A stretch of 64,000 nucleotides of DNA, taken from assembly GCA_019614645.1 (NCBI GenBank), contig JABWDB010000006.1:9920001-9984000 (forward strand), written 5' to 3'. Origin of the DNA: Stratiolaelaps scimitus (taxonomy: Eukaryota > Arthropoda > Arachnida > Mesostigmata > Laelapidae). The stretch's first letter is position 1. Each line of letters starts with the position of its first letter. Both the position numbers and the translations under genes were made by a program. Under the pieces are notes generated by a model. The model saw only the letters and a list, made by a program, of their open reading frames with translations, did not search any database and was not told where the DNA came from. Below are positions 12,054 through 21,564 of the stretch, in pieces.

Positions 12054-12085
<32 letters not shown>
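12054..12085. repeat. (GA)n microsatellite
   Basis: GAGAGA alternation for about 26 bp, then AAAGACAAAGAGAAAAG. It causes the SLSLSLS tail of a minus frame at 12050-12286, which I reject as a gene. Confidence 0.9.
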
Positions 12086-12423
12086 AAGAGAAAAGAGAAA
12101 ATCGATCGGACAACTAATCACGATATGAGATAACAATATCCGCATTCGTTCATTACTTGGTGTGCATATTTTGCAGTTCGGACTAATTCCACTAAGTGCA
12201 ATATTGATTACGATTGTACGGTGACAATGGTAAAAGAGACGATATCTTCTTCCCTTGTTCAGGTGTCGCCTAGAGCAGCGCACCATGTTTCAGATCGCAC
12301 ATTGATGCGTCTGCATATACATGTATACTAAACTCTGCATTATACACTCGCTAGATAGAATGAGCAAGCATTAATTCCAGTTCTCCCGAACTGACCTGCG
12401 TGCAATTATTCCTCTTGCTGCTC

Positions 12424-12444
12424 GGGCGGGGGATGGGGAGGGGG
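12424..12444 (+). other. G-quadruplex-type G tracts
   Basis: Four G runs of three or more separated by one or two bases (GGG-C-GGGGG-AT-GGGG-A-GGGGG). This satisfies the usual intramolecular quadruplex pattern on the plus strand. A G11 homopolymer follows at 12521-12531. Confidence 0.7.
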
Positions 12445-13048
12445 TCACAGCATAAAAGAGGTCAACATTTGATTTAATTGTCGGACAGTGAACGCGAGCA
12501 AAGCGGCCGACCCATCGTGCGGGGGGGGGGGCGCGGAGTTAAATGGGATAAGGGCTTAAGCCGTACTAATCTGGTTAGCATGGTTGTAGCCGTCGGGCAA
12601 GCGGCGGCTCTTTCTTGATGAACACTAGAAGACAAATTATTAATTGCGAAGAGGTGCTATGGTCAGCTCTAGCAGCAGTTTTCATCTATAGTACGTGCAA
12701 TACTTTCGTAATGTAACTTTCGTGGCCAAAAACAATGGGTGCTTGCATTTGTGCTTATGGTATGCACGCATTTCATTGCTCCGCTATGTCTCGTCTAGTT
12801 TTCATAGAGCTGGGTTTCAGACGCGTGCTGGATCGTAGAACAGGAGTCACGTTACTAGTGGTTAGTTCTTTCAAGCTGCCGCTTGAAAAAGGCTTCATGA
12901 ATTTTATGGGAGTCCCCTCTGCTGCCGAAAAGGCTGACAGTTGAAAATTGTCTGTGCCTTCTTTGCAGGTTGTGCGGTGACCAAATTATACTTTGCCACT
13001 CAATCGACTTATTGATTTCTTTCTTTATTTCACGTGCTACTTTATTGC

Positions 13049-13052
<4 letters not shown>

Positions 13053-13093
<41 letters not shown>

Positions 13094-13176
13094 TATACAT
13101 ATATATATATATATGTACATATACATATATATATATATATATATATGTACATATACATATTTATATATATATGTAC

Positions 13177-13219
<43 letters not shown>

Positions 13220-13244
13220 TATACATATTTATATATATATATAC
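13053..13244. repeat. Composite (TA)n with TGTACATATACAT units
   Basis: A 190-bp block of TA alternation containing five copies of TGTACATATACAT at about 13088, 13114, 13146, 13172 and 13214 (spacings 26, 32, 26 and 42). The third and fifth copies are followed by ATTTATA. The block is largely self-complementary and could form cruciforms. Three plus frames of 73-101 codons through it are YIYIYI artefacts. Confidence 0.95.
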
Positions 13245-13438
13245 GTCTAATCTAATACGACATTCTGTCGATTAATTGCTCTAGCAACCGCCAACGTCAG
13301 GCAGTACACAACAACTTGCTAATTAGGCGGTTGTGTATAGTATTACTATTATGGTACTATTGTAATTAATATTGGTAGGGCAAGGTCTGACCTCCTTACA
13401 GTGAAGAGTTGTCGGTGGTTACCTCTAGCTGAGTTTAA

Positions 13439-13657
13439 TGCTGAAGATGAATGAGATAGCAACAGCGGTGGATGTCACCACGGTGGCAGGCTTCAACGGC
13501 GGCTGTGGTTTCGGCAGCTTCATGTCAAAATAATAACCTTTCCCCCGCCGAAAATCACCCCATGGATGTCAGCAGCCGTTGGAGAAGTGGAACCACTACC
13601 GGAGACGTCAACAACAGCAACAACAGTGGCGGCCAACATCACCAGCACTTAAGATGA
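13439..13657 (+). CDS. Candidate Asn/Ser/His-rich exon, about 61 aa
   Basis: ATG at 13472 opens 61 codons to TGA at 13657. The C-terminal half is rich in Asn, Ser, Gly, Gln and His (NNSNNSGGQHHQH), typical of disordered parts of arthropod regulatory proteins, and GC is higher than in the flanks. A second ATG frame from 13439 gives 31 codons in another frame over the same DNA. Which frame is real, if either, is not clear. No domain recognised. Confidence 0.3.
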
Positions 13658-13721
13658 CGAATTGTTATCGCCATTGTCATACGTACGTTGTTTTTATTTT
13701 GTTGATTATGATTTTATTGTT

Positions 13722-13844
13722 ATGAAGCAAGATATAATAGTTAAGAAAATGCACGCTAAACGCATGAAGCAGATATATCCCAAGAGCTTGCCGGGGTCCC
13801 AGCATCCATCGGAACCGAACCACTCGCCGTTGCCATCCGGTTAA
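13722..13844 (+). CDS. Candidate short terminal exon, 40 aa
   Basis: From ATG 13722 the frame runs 40 codons, Lys-rich then Pro/Ser/His-rich (PGSQHPSEPNHSPLPSG), to TAA at 13842. The sequence before it is a T-rich tract ending in ATGAAG, which could be an acceptor. The stop codon overlaps an AATAAA hexamer at 13844-13849, as if translation ended directly on a polyadenylation signal. No family recognised. It could be a last exon of whatever lies upstream. Confidence 0.3.
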   Translation: MKQDIIVKKMHAKRMKQIYPKSLPGSQHPSEPNHSPLPSG

Positions 13845-13849
13845 ATAAA
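13844..13849 (+). terminator. AATAAA polyadenylation hexamer
   Basis: Canonical hexamer overlapping the TAA stop of the 13722-13844 frame. A GT-rich stretch (TTTGGTAAGTGGCTTGTG) follows 15-30 bp downstream, as expected for a cleavage site. The same stretch contains a GTAAGT, so a splice donor is the alternative reading. Confidence 0.3.
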
Positions 13850-14146
13850 TGACGGCGTCAGTTTGGTAAGTGGCTTGTGATAATATTTTGAAGGAAGAGA
13901 ACGCCGCCATGCCAACGAGTTTTTTGATGACACGTCTTCTTTTTTTTCTTGATAACACGCTTACAACGGCTAATAAACATTACTCATTTATTTTTCACTC
14001 AAGCTGGCGTGATTACCGCATGGCTTGCGGACCATGTGACAGGAAGCGAGACATTACACGTCACGAAAGAAGCTATTCGCAGACTTTAAGAGTATTTTCA
14101 TATTGACGAAATAATGGAGTAACAACTCGACGAGGGCAAAAACACA

Positions 14147-14380
14147 ATGTTGTCTACGTTACCAGAGATATCGCAAGATATCGTAAACACGAGATGCAGT
14201 CATCAATCATTGACAAACCGTTTTGGTGTCGACTTGTGTGCTAATTGTAGAGCTATCGAATGTCACGAAAAGATTTACCATGCACGAACTGTCCCCAATG
14301 GACATGATACATTTTTGGGGCCAAATAGACTTTTATCGAAGATATCAACCGTTTTGAGGCTGTTTTACGACCTTCCCTAA
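14147..14380 (+). CDS. Unidentified 77-aa ATG frame with Cys pair
   Basis: ATG at 14147 with A at -3; open to TAA at 14380. It contains C-x2-C (CANC) with a further Cys and His (IECHEKIYH) about five residues on, around residues 32-43. This spacing could bind metal but matches no family I know. Predicted soluble, no signal peptide. The sequence immediately around is AT-rich and gives no splice evidence. Confidence 0.27.
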   Translation: MLSTLPEISQDIVNTRCSHQSLTNRFGVDLCANCRAIECHEKIYHARTVPNGHDTFLGPNRLLSKISTVLRLFYDLP

Positions 14381-14465
14381 AATACCTCGTGGTCTGAAAA
14401 CTGGCCATATGATACACTGTATATGGTGGAAAGGCGAGACGTTATCTCTCTGATAACCCCTTTTT

Positions 14466-14467
<2 letters not shown>

Positions 14468-14501
<34 letters not shown>
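14468..14501. repeat. (TA)17 microsatellite
   Basis: Pure TA alternation. Confidence 0.95.
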
Positions 14502-14504
<3 letters not shown>

Positions 14505-15232
14505 ATTATACCTTCCAAGCTTAGAAATGTCCTCTTGTTGTCCATGTCAATGAATTATTTTTAGCAAGGATTGTTTAATCTTGACCTAGATCCGCGTAGT
14601 TAATCGATCCAGTTCCATAATTGAGGTGACGAACCCTCGCCAATATCCTTCACTCGCGCTGCTCAAATCATTTTAACGACCCTACCTATTCTCACTTTCA
14701 AGGGACGATTAACCAAAAATAAAGAATCGACTGACCAACTAGACGACGAACCCGGCCGACTTTGGCAAAACGAAACTGAACCATAACAACGACTATCTAC
14801 ACTTCAGGTCTTCCTCCTCTCTTCAATTCTCGAATAGGGAAGGTTCGAAGATCATCTTCTTCTTCTTCTATTTCTCTCTTGATGATGGTGATGATGGCAC
14901 TGATCATGACGATAATAGTAACAAGCGGCGGGAGTTGATGGTTAGGGAGCGTTCGTCTCTGATGACGTCCCACACAGCTTCGTCCGTGCAGGCCAACAAC
15001 TGCATTTTGTCAATGTGTCAGCGTTCGTCGACGCTGCTCGGTTACTCGGTAGAGACTCACACGACACCGACACTATTGTCATCTCAACCACAGCTTGGGT
15101 GGGGACACCTTTGACTGCTTTGACTTTGGATAAGTGAGCGCTGAACGATGCGATAGTGGATGCTGGACGCGCTTTCTAGTAAAGCACGCCGCAAGCTGCA
15201 CCCTTTGCTACGGACGGCGACGTGAATCGCTG

Positions 15233-15901
15233 TGAGGGTGGCAGCTATTTAAGGAAGTTCCGCCTCCTTCCAATAGACAGAGCAGTAGAGGGCCGGATCA
15301 TCAGCGGTCGTCAGCGACTTCAGAGTCGCCGGAGAGGCGGCAAAGACAACTACAACTTCATGCAATAATACGCCCGCATTGTCTCTTTACGCGCACGTCT
15401 TCTTCATGTAGTGGTGATGGTAGTAGTTCAATTGTGGCTGTCCTAGTCTATGCGGCAGAGTGCTTGAGTGTCTATAGTCACCGAAAACTTCTTCTTGGCT
15501 CCATTCGAACGAATGACAGAACGACATGGGCTATAGTTGCGCGTCGCTCAACAACAAGCCGCCCCCCATCCCCTGGATACATGAGCATTACGCAATCGTT
15601 TGTGGCGCGTGCAAAGGAACGAATTCGTAGGTACTGTTACCACTGTAATCATAATAGTCCCATACGAAAGAAGGTATATGGGAGTACTGTATCCGTTGTT
15701 CACTTATCAGCGCCTCTACCGACCCCCGCGAGCGGGCAATACGCGCCGGTGGTTGCACACCACTACGGAAGCACACAACTGCTGGGTCCAACATATCACA
15801 TGATGGACGCCACGTTCGACCACCACCACCACCGAGCGAACTTAGTTGGTAATGAGCGAACTCTAAATCTAACCACATCTGTGTGGCAGCCAGATGAATA
15901 A
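15233..15901 (+). CDS. Long open frame, about 222 codons, with candidate exon
   Basis: No stop occurs in this frame from about 15233 to TAA near 15901, although the first in-frame ATG is only at 15581. Coding signal looks best at 15711-15848: a pyrimidine-rich CACTTATCAG acceptor precedes it, a GTAATG donor follows, and codons end mostly in C or G. That piece contains VVAHHYGSTQLLG and a run of four His. The phase (two bases in, one base out) fits the next candidate exon at 16713. The composition resembles a disordered His/Tyr-rich region of a regulatory protein, but I recognise no domain. The 5' part is Arg/Gln/Ser-rich. Confidence 0.35.
15246..15300 (+). promoter_or_regulatory. Possible TATA-type core promoter
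   Basis: TATTTAAG at 15246-15253 stands in a GC-rich stretch, with candidate initiator-like TCATCAG at about 15299 and TCGTCAG beyond. The spacing to the first is longer than the usual 25-35 bp. The same bases are inside a long open frame, so promoter and coding readings conflict. Confidence 0.2.
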
Positions 15902-15946
15902 ATAACGTTGGAAACTTAGGTAAGATCAAGGTCTCATGTCAGCTAC

Positions 15947-15963
15947 ATATATATATATATATA
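15947..15963. repeat. Short (TA)n
   Basis: About eight TA units, just after the long open frame ends. Confidence 0.85.
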
Positions 15964-16511
15964 CCTGACAAGACCTTTGGCTAAGTAGGCCAGGTATGAA
16001 TGAAATATCTAGTGCTCGTCTGTGATTTGGCATTTGCTTCAGTCCATGCAGTATATCTCAATACGGGTGTTGGAACGTCCCGCAACCGACTATAACAATG
16101 CTCCAATTCAATAGTATGATGTAACAAAATATTTAATCTAATTCTACCCCCATTAGACGTATTGGAGCAACCTCAGCCCACTCTTCCCATCCATTCTATA
16201 CGTTAATTACTAGTATAATGACGTCTACACAAAATTCACTCAATAACGATATTGGCTCTATGACGAATTAGATCAATAATTGCATAATGCTGACAGCGAC
16301 CAACTGAAGAGGCCACAAATGACAACGACAGTCATAATAGAGAAGAGTTGGCAAAGACCACGAGAATGTGAAAAAATTATAATGGCACCATTATAATGCT
16401 TAGGTCCGGACACAGTCAAAACAGCCAATAGTGCAAAATAGCGACAACAAGAAGAAATCATCGATGACCTCTGCTAACCCAATCATTAGCGGAGTCGCGG
16501 AGGGTGCCACC

Positions 16512-16577
16512 ATGGCAGCCATTGTTTGGCTGGACGTCCGCCGGACGACCCGCTGTTGCCAATTCAGCTTATATTAA
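16512..16577 (+). CDS. 21-aa frame behind perfect GCCACCATGG context
   Basis: GCCACCATGG at 16506-16515 is the textbook optimal initiation context. The frame opened by it lasts only 21 codons (MAAIVWLDVRRTT and on) to TAA. It may be a chance match, a short upstream frame or a start codon whose exon is spliced; no good donor is seen. Confidence 0.15.
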   Translation: MAAIVWLDVRRTTRCCQFSLY

Positions 16578-16712
16578 TTTTCTTCAAAATTAAACATTCG
16601 CCTTCCTCGTCACTGCCATTGTCCCAGTCATCGTTGTCGTCATCGCGCTGACTGAGCAACGCGCCGCTGTCGCCGTCGCGCCTAATGCGCGCTTTTTCTT
16701 CTAATTTATCAG

Positions 16713-16861
16713 CGAATATCTATTTGGCCATTGATAGCAGGCCGAGCCACAACAGCACATCGCCACGTTTGGCGCATCATGTTTGTTCGAGCGCAAGATC
16801 TGCTGTTGTTGGTATCGATTCAAGGTCGCCCAGGTCTGCACGAGGTCCAAGGTCATGCAAG
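16713..16861 (+). CDS. Candidate internal exon, 49 codons
   Basis: A strong pyrimidine tract (CGCTTTTTCTTCTAATTTATCAG) ends at 16712. The phase-2 frame then encodes a Ser/Arg-rich segment (DSRPSHNSTSPRLAHH) open to 16921. The 3' end is uncertain: four AAG/GAG-GTC steps at 16825-16862 could be donors, and only TGCAAG|GTCACT at 16861 would join in phase to the next candidate exon. A different frame over 16731-17009 is also open (92 codons). No domain recognised. Confidence 0.3.
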
Positions 16862-17101
16862 GTCACTGTCGGCACGAATTTCCTTCGATGCCAGCCATCG
16901 GAGGGGGGAATCCACCGATGAGCTGGTCGATCGAGACTCAGCGGCCAGTTGCTCGGGGAGCCGCATGCGTTCTTCCTATCATCGTGTGGCGGTTAGCGAA
17001 CCTGACTGAGTGCCGACAACAGAGACGACAACAACAACAGCCACATTCTGTCGTTACGCTCTTGTTGACTGTTGTGTTTTTTTTGCACACGCGTTCTTTA
17101 G

Positions 17102-17184
17102 ATAGCGCCCGCAGCGAGGACTGCTCAGGAACGTGGTTCAATGCCGCGGGTCCATCTACAGACAGATGCGCACTGTAGTATGGA
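17102..17184 (+). CDS. Candidate 83-nt internal exon with strong splice sites
   Basis: A T8 tract and CGTTCTTTAG form a good acceptor ending at 17101, and GTAAGT starts at 17185. The phase-0 frame is open throughout (APAARTAQERGSMPR) and leaves two bases (GA), which join in phase to the frame beginning at 17232. On the opposite strand an ATG frame at 17195-17090 (MPLTPYYSAHLSVDG) is also open, so the strand is not certain. Confidence 0.33.
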
Positions 17185-17231
17185 GTAAGTGGCATCGTTT
17201 ACGCGTCTGAGGACATCTCTGATTCTGACAG

Positions 17232-17397
17232 CGTCATGAGCCGCTGCTGCGGCGGCGGCGGCGACACCGGTAACGATATCCACCGTTTGCCGTCGTCAAC
17301 GGCCGATCATGCGATCCGGCGACACCATCCACAGTTCCACCGGATAAAGAAGTGCTTTTTGCCCGGTATCAAACCAGAATCACAATCGAATATGTGA
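17232..17397 (+). CDS. Candidate exon, Cys/Gly then basic, to stop
   Basis: Follows a 47-nt possible intron ending in GATTCTGACAG. The frame reads MSRCCGGGGDTGND and then a His/Arg/Lys-rich stretch, ending at TGA 17395. The Gly run is coded by a CGG repeat. A GTAACG inside at 17268 could be a donor, and would join in phase to the acceptor at 17458. No family recognised. Confidence 0.3.
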
Positions 17398-17458
17398 CTC
17401 GCCTCCCTCTGGCGAATAGCCGATAGCGATATTATGTCCCTTCAATCCGGCTTATCAG

Positions 17459-17589
17459 AAACACGGACCGGAGATAAGGCCAGCACAACTATCAGCGTGA
17501 GCGAGCGCTGGCGGAAGAAATCGGCTCAATTCAGCATCACTGCTTGCCTGCCTGCCCCCGTGCGAAACATTTCAACTTCGACATTTTAG
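17459..17589 (+). CDS. Candidate exon, 42 codons to stop
   Basis: Acceptor CCGGCTTATCAG ends at 17458. The phase-2 frame is polar and basic (SVSERWRKKSAQFSITA) and ends at TAG 17587. Its acceptor repeats the TTATCAG pattern seen before 15711 and 16713. A GTGAGC at about 17498 is an alternative donor. Confidence 0.28.
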
Positions 17590-18412
17590 AGAGGAGTATT
17601 CCTGTTTCTGCAACAACAGCGAACAGGTCACACATGCCCGTAACAAAGGAAGTCAATAATAAATAATGGCAAGAAGCAATATCTACTCAAATGCAATGTG
17701 TGACGCCGCACGCCTGAAATATCGTTTGTCACTTTTTGTTCTCGACCTCTCGTCATCTATACCCGAGGCATCCCCAACAATTCGCCGACATCTGGAAATT
17801 GTGGAATTTCAATGGCCTTCAATGGTATCCATTCGGAGGGCTTCATCCAGGCTTTTCCGTTTTTAATTCACGGGACTGGAAAATGACAATGCATAGACGC
17901 AATTACGTGTATGGCGTTCGTCATATGAGGTCCCCTCTGACGAGAGTAATCGTTACTATCACCACAGTCAGTGGAGCAGTGGATTTATTAAAGAAGAACA
18001 GCGATAATTTCTCTTCTTCCTGCCTGTTTTTTATCTGAACGACCGATCAATTCCATGAACCGGAGCCTGTATGGGTTGCTAGTCTCAAGAATGAGAAATC
18101 CACAATTCCATTTCTTCGACACGCCTAGTATATTGAGTTCTCATATCGAGTGAATGCCGATCTTCCTTTCAAGCCATTCATTTCACTAACAGCGACCACT
18201 CGTTTATATTACAGCTTATAGGGTTGATAGTTTGAGTCCATTTACGACAAACTAACACATGGCCAGCTGCTCCAGTTTGTCCACAAAACCTATTCTTCCT
18301 CGAGAAAGACGCTCTGTGACGAATGGTCGTCCGCTAACTGAATGCTATAATGGGAAACGCCTGACCCATTGATGAGAAAACATTGAAACTCAAACATTAT
18401 GGTCGCAATACC

Positions 18413-18413
18413 C

Positions 18414-18444
<31 letters not shown>
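18413..18444. repeat. (TA)n microsatellite
   Basis: Nearly pure TA alternation with one AA break at 18421. Confidence 0.9.
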
Positions 18445-18601
18445 GTACAGAAGGCTGTCTGTTATTATCGACAAGACGGCTCTCCGTCATCCGTCGATAG
18501 AAGAGCATTTGGCGAAAATGTATCTGACCATGTGGGCCCACCAGTGACAAGGGAATTCCACGGGCACACGGTATGCTCAGCTTACACACTCAAACATGCA
18601 T

Positions 18602-18620
18602 TATAATAATAATAATAATC
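18602..18620. repeat. (AAT)n microsatellite
   Basis: Six ATA/AAT units in an AT-rich context. Confidence 0.85.
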
Positions 18621-18893
18621 ATAATAACGTTTATCGTTTCAAGGTAGTAAGATTGGCACGCCGGCTAGAGCGGGCCACTGTGGCCTGTACCCCTATAGTC
18701 TTGTAGCGGATGATCAGACCGTGTGAGCAATCCAGTAGCGTGGCCATCGGTGTCCTTTTGCTGGATGCGTCCGTCCCACCAAGGGCTCACCTCGCCACCA
18801 GGGTCTACGAAGATTGCTCAAATATCTTTATTTGCGTATGGCCATTTGTCATCGTTCATCTATCGCCGCCGCTGCCGCTTAAGGCTCATTATC

Positions 18894-18925
18894 TCTCTCT
18901 CTCTCTCTCTCTCTTTCTTTCTTTG
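18894..18925. repeat. (TC)n microsatellite
   Basis: About 21 bp of TC alternation then TTTCTTTCTTTG. Confidence 0.9.
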
Positions 18926-19311
18926 TTCGGAGCGACGTGATCTTTATTTTTTTTTTGTTTTTGGGATTTGCGGGCCGACGGGCGACAATTTCACTAAATC
19001 GAATTCACTTTCACTTCGCGAAGCGAGAGCTCATTACAGGCCAGCACCGTGCCGGCCTGCGACGACACAACATCGCACAAAACACACACAGAGACATTCA
19101 TACATATCATAGACAGACGATGTTCTGTATGTGTTTGGCTTGTAACACAATAGCGCCGATGTTCAAGAACATCTGTTATTGAAATGACCCGACTGAAGGA
19201 GAACTACTAGAACGTGTGCTGAATCGAAGCGGCTGATTGGTGATGCTGCTGCTGTCTTCCGGGAGGGTACATGTTCAACCGCAGCATGCTCTAACATTTC
19301 GAGTTTCATTG

Positions 19312-19338
19312 ATATATACATATATATATATATATATG
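19312..19338. repeat. (TA)n microsatellite
   Basis: TA alternation with one C interruption at 19319. Confidence 0.9.
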
Positions 19339-20060
19339 GCCTTATAATTTTCAGAATGCCTCTGAGTTATGTAGGGTACACCAAAATAAACATGAAGCGC
19401 TTCAATTGAGTATCGCCGCTTGGCCCCCGTGTGTTATTATTATATTAGAAAGGTCAAAGTCAACGTGTTTTCGAATGGCTTCTCATCCCTGCCAATCAGT
19501 CAAAAGCTATTCGTCAAGATAAATGATAATGGCCAACCTATTGTACTTAGCCAGTTAGACTAATAGGTCAGTTGATTGTCGCCCGTGTGTGTGTACGATT
19601 CGGCATACGACGAAAGTCAAGGCATAACGCCATGACCAAATTGCTTTTTTACACCAAACCGTCCTATCATCGTCATCATTATACAGCTGATCGATGCAAA
19701 TCATCGGGCCCCCCGTAGTGCACCGGCTGGCCGTAATCCCAGCCGTATTCCCGAGCACTGCTAGCATCCGACCTTAGCTTGAGTGCGAATGATCCCAGCC
19801 AATCGGAATGGTTCACAATTCAATTGATAACGATTGATACGTCTGTGCAAAATGGCGCAATCTACACAGTACATCGACTGTAGCGACTTAGCACTCCTGC
19901 GTACAGGCTCTTAGCCACGATGGTGAGGAGGGATGCAGCGTGCGGCGATGTGGCGCCAATGAACAAGTGAATGATCAGTGGAGCAAGAGGAGATGCTGAT
20001 AGGGACAGTGATGATAACGATAACGATAATGATCAATGACGAAGAACAGGGCCGAAGGAG

Positions 20061-20291
20061 ATGAGGCCAATGACGATGAAGAAGATAGCTGCCTCCTTTT
20101 CTTCTTTTTCTGCTGCTGCTGTTGTTATTGTTGCTGCCTCTGCTGTATCTTCTTCCAGTGTTCAAACGCCACTGAAGCTACAAGACGTCGGTGGTTCTCG
20201 CGTCATCGCCGATGCAAAGGGGAAGGTTATGTCAACAGCAGAGACAAGCACAGAGGCGGCGGTGTCGACGGCGGGGGCAGCCGCGTTTTAG
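20061..20291 (+). CDS. Ala/Val-rich 76-aa frame with signal-like start
   Basis: ATG at 20061, TAG at 20289. The N-terminus (MKKIAASFSSFSAAAVVIVAA from residue 6) has the charge and hydrophobic core of a signal peptide, followed by a polar Ser/Thr/Ala-rich tail. The hydrophobic part is coded by a GCTGCTGTTGTT repeat, so the signal may be an accident of simple sequence. Alternative reading: the same pyrimidine-rich stretch, ending CTTCTTCCAG at 20158, is a strong acceptor for a phase-0 exon open for 102 codons to 20464 (Arg/Gly/Trp-rich). Confidence 0.27.
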   Translation: MRPMTMKKIAASFSSFSAAAVVIVAASAVSSSSVQTPLKLQDVGGSRVIADAKGKVMSTAETSTEAAVSTAGAAAF

Positions 20292-20479
20292 CAAGAAAAT
20301 CGTTCAGGCAAATGAAGGGAGCCCGGCGGCGGCGGTGGTGGTGGTTGTGGTGGCATTGCCGATGCTGGGGTCAGTACCGCGACCAGGCAGAAATAGCAAA
20401 AGCGTCTCATAGAAAGCCGGCTCGAACAGCCCCGCTGACGATGGTTTCGGAGCGGGCAAAGTAGACGGCATTCTTGCAG

Positions 20480-20727
20480 GATTGCAACAGGTAGAAATGG
20501 GTGGCTCCCCGTCGCTGTGTATGCTGGAAAACGGAGGAGCCGGTCAATTCAATAGGTTGCCGTTGTTGACAACGGTCGACAACGGCTATTCTCTGGTCCC
20601 CAGACCCCCAAACGGGGGATGTCGGGAGTCGATAGCAGGACGCCTTGTCGCCGCCTTCTGCCGCTGCCCTGGAGCTGTTCGTTCTGCTGCCGGCTACCGC
20701 TCTTGTGCTATTATCTGGGCGATGGCA
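20480..20727 (+). CDS. Candidate internal exon, 82 codons
   Basis: CATTCTTGCAG acceptor ends at 20479 and GTGAGA donor starts at 20728. The phase-2 frame is open throughout and codons favour G or C in third position. It contains VEMGGSPSLCMLENGG and a Cys/Arg-rich second half; the unspliced frame continues to 20823. No domain recognised. Lies on the same strand as the candidates at 20061 and 21565. Confidence 0.32.
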
Positions 20728-20860
20728 GTGAGACGAATGGCAAAGGAGAAAGGGCGAACCGAAAATGACAACAAAAAATCAACGCTATCGCGTATACACA
20801 AGTTCGCTATTGTGCAGATTTGAGCTTGAGCATCACCATTAGGGCTGGAAGCCGCAGCAG

Positions 20861-20886
20861 CGACAGTTGCTGCTGCTGCTGCTGCA
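20861..20886. repeat. (GCT)n tract
   Basis: GTTGCTGCTGCTGCTGCTGCAG simple repeat. Confidence 0.85.
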
Positions 20887-21006
20887 GATAGAACAACAAC
20901 AGGGACAACGATACATTATGTCATTGAATGTATGGTCATTGGGTGATGGATGATGAGGTATCTCAAAGGCCATCTTGGACAGTTGCACGGTGGTGTACAA
21001 CAATTT

Positions 21007-21009
<3 letters not shown>

Positions 21010-21064
<55 letters not shown>
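21010..21064. repeat. (TA)27 microsatellite, longest pure run
   Basis: About 55 bp of uninterrupted TA, the longest pure run in the window. Confidence 0.97.
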
Positions 21065-21066
<2 letters not shown>

Positions 21067-21367
21067 GCAAGTGTACCACTCAGTGGAGTCAATAGACGGA
21101 CACATAAATAAGTACGAACTCGTGTCAGCTCATAGACATAGATATAGTAATACCTTTACGGCAAAATTGGAAGCAGCACACAACGGAAGAGGAGAACTCT
21201 TCGGAACGAATTTCGTTTTAATAAGAATTCCCCTCTTCAGGATACGTCTTTATATATATATACATATATGTTTATGGTTCCACAGACGCCCCGTGGATCG
21301 TCTATATGGCTCTACAGACGCCCCGCAGATGACAAAGACAGGTTGTTATCGAACAATGTGTTTTTGA
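21065..21367 (+). CDS. Unidentified 100-aa ATG frame beginning at TA-tract edge
   Basis: ATG at 21065 directly abuts the (TA)27 tract and has A at -3. The frame runs to TGA 21365. The first 60 residues are polar with a mixed composition (YHSVESIDGHINKYELVSAH); the rest includes a short TA-coded IYIYI stretch and a His/Arg-rich segment spanning a local 32-bp duplication. No domain recognised. It may be a first exon spliced before the second TA run; no clear donor chosen. Confidence 0.3.
21277..21329. repeat. 32-bp imperfect tandem duplication
   Basis: TTCCACAGACGCCCCGTGGA near 21278 and CTCTACAGACGCCCCGCAGA near 21310 are near-identical and 32 bp apart. Confidence 0.8.
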
Positions 21368-21564
21368 CAGCATACGTGTACAATGGAGTACAGGGTGTCC
21401 CGTTCAGATTTCGATTTCCGCAACAGCGAAATGTTACGATGCGTCAATCCGTTGCCTGCCGCTAAAACTACGAGAACTGATAAGTCAATCATCGAGACAA
21501 CTTTCACAACATTCACCAGGCTGGGTCCGTAGTACAAACTATTGGTGCATCCATATATTTGCAG

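Larger units (their letters stand above)
18040..20030. other. No supported gene; microsatellites only
   Basis: Contains (TA)n at 18413-18444 and 19312-19338, AAT repeats at 18602-18620 and a TC tract at 18894-18925. Frames at 18710-19182 are driven by the TC tract. Nothing else is supported. Confidence 0.55.

Noticed and set aside
12970..13275. Plus frames of 73-101 codons with IYIYIY
   Set aside because: Direct translation of the (TA)n composite repeat.
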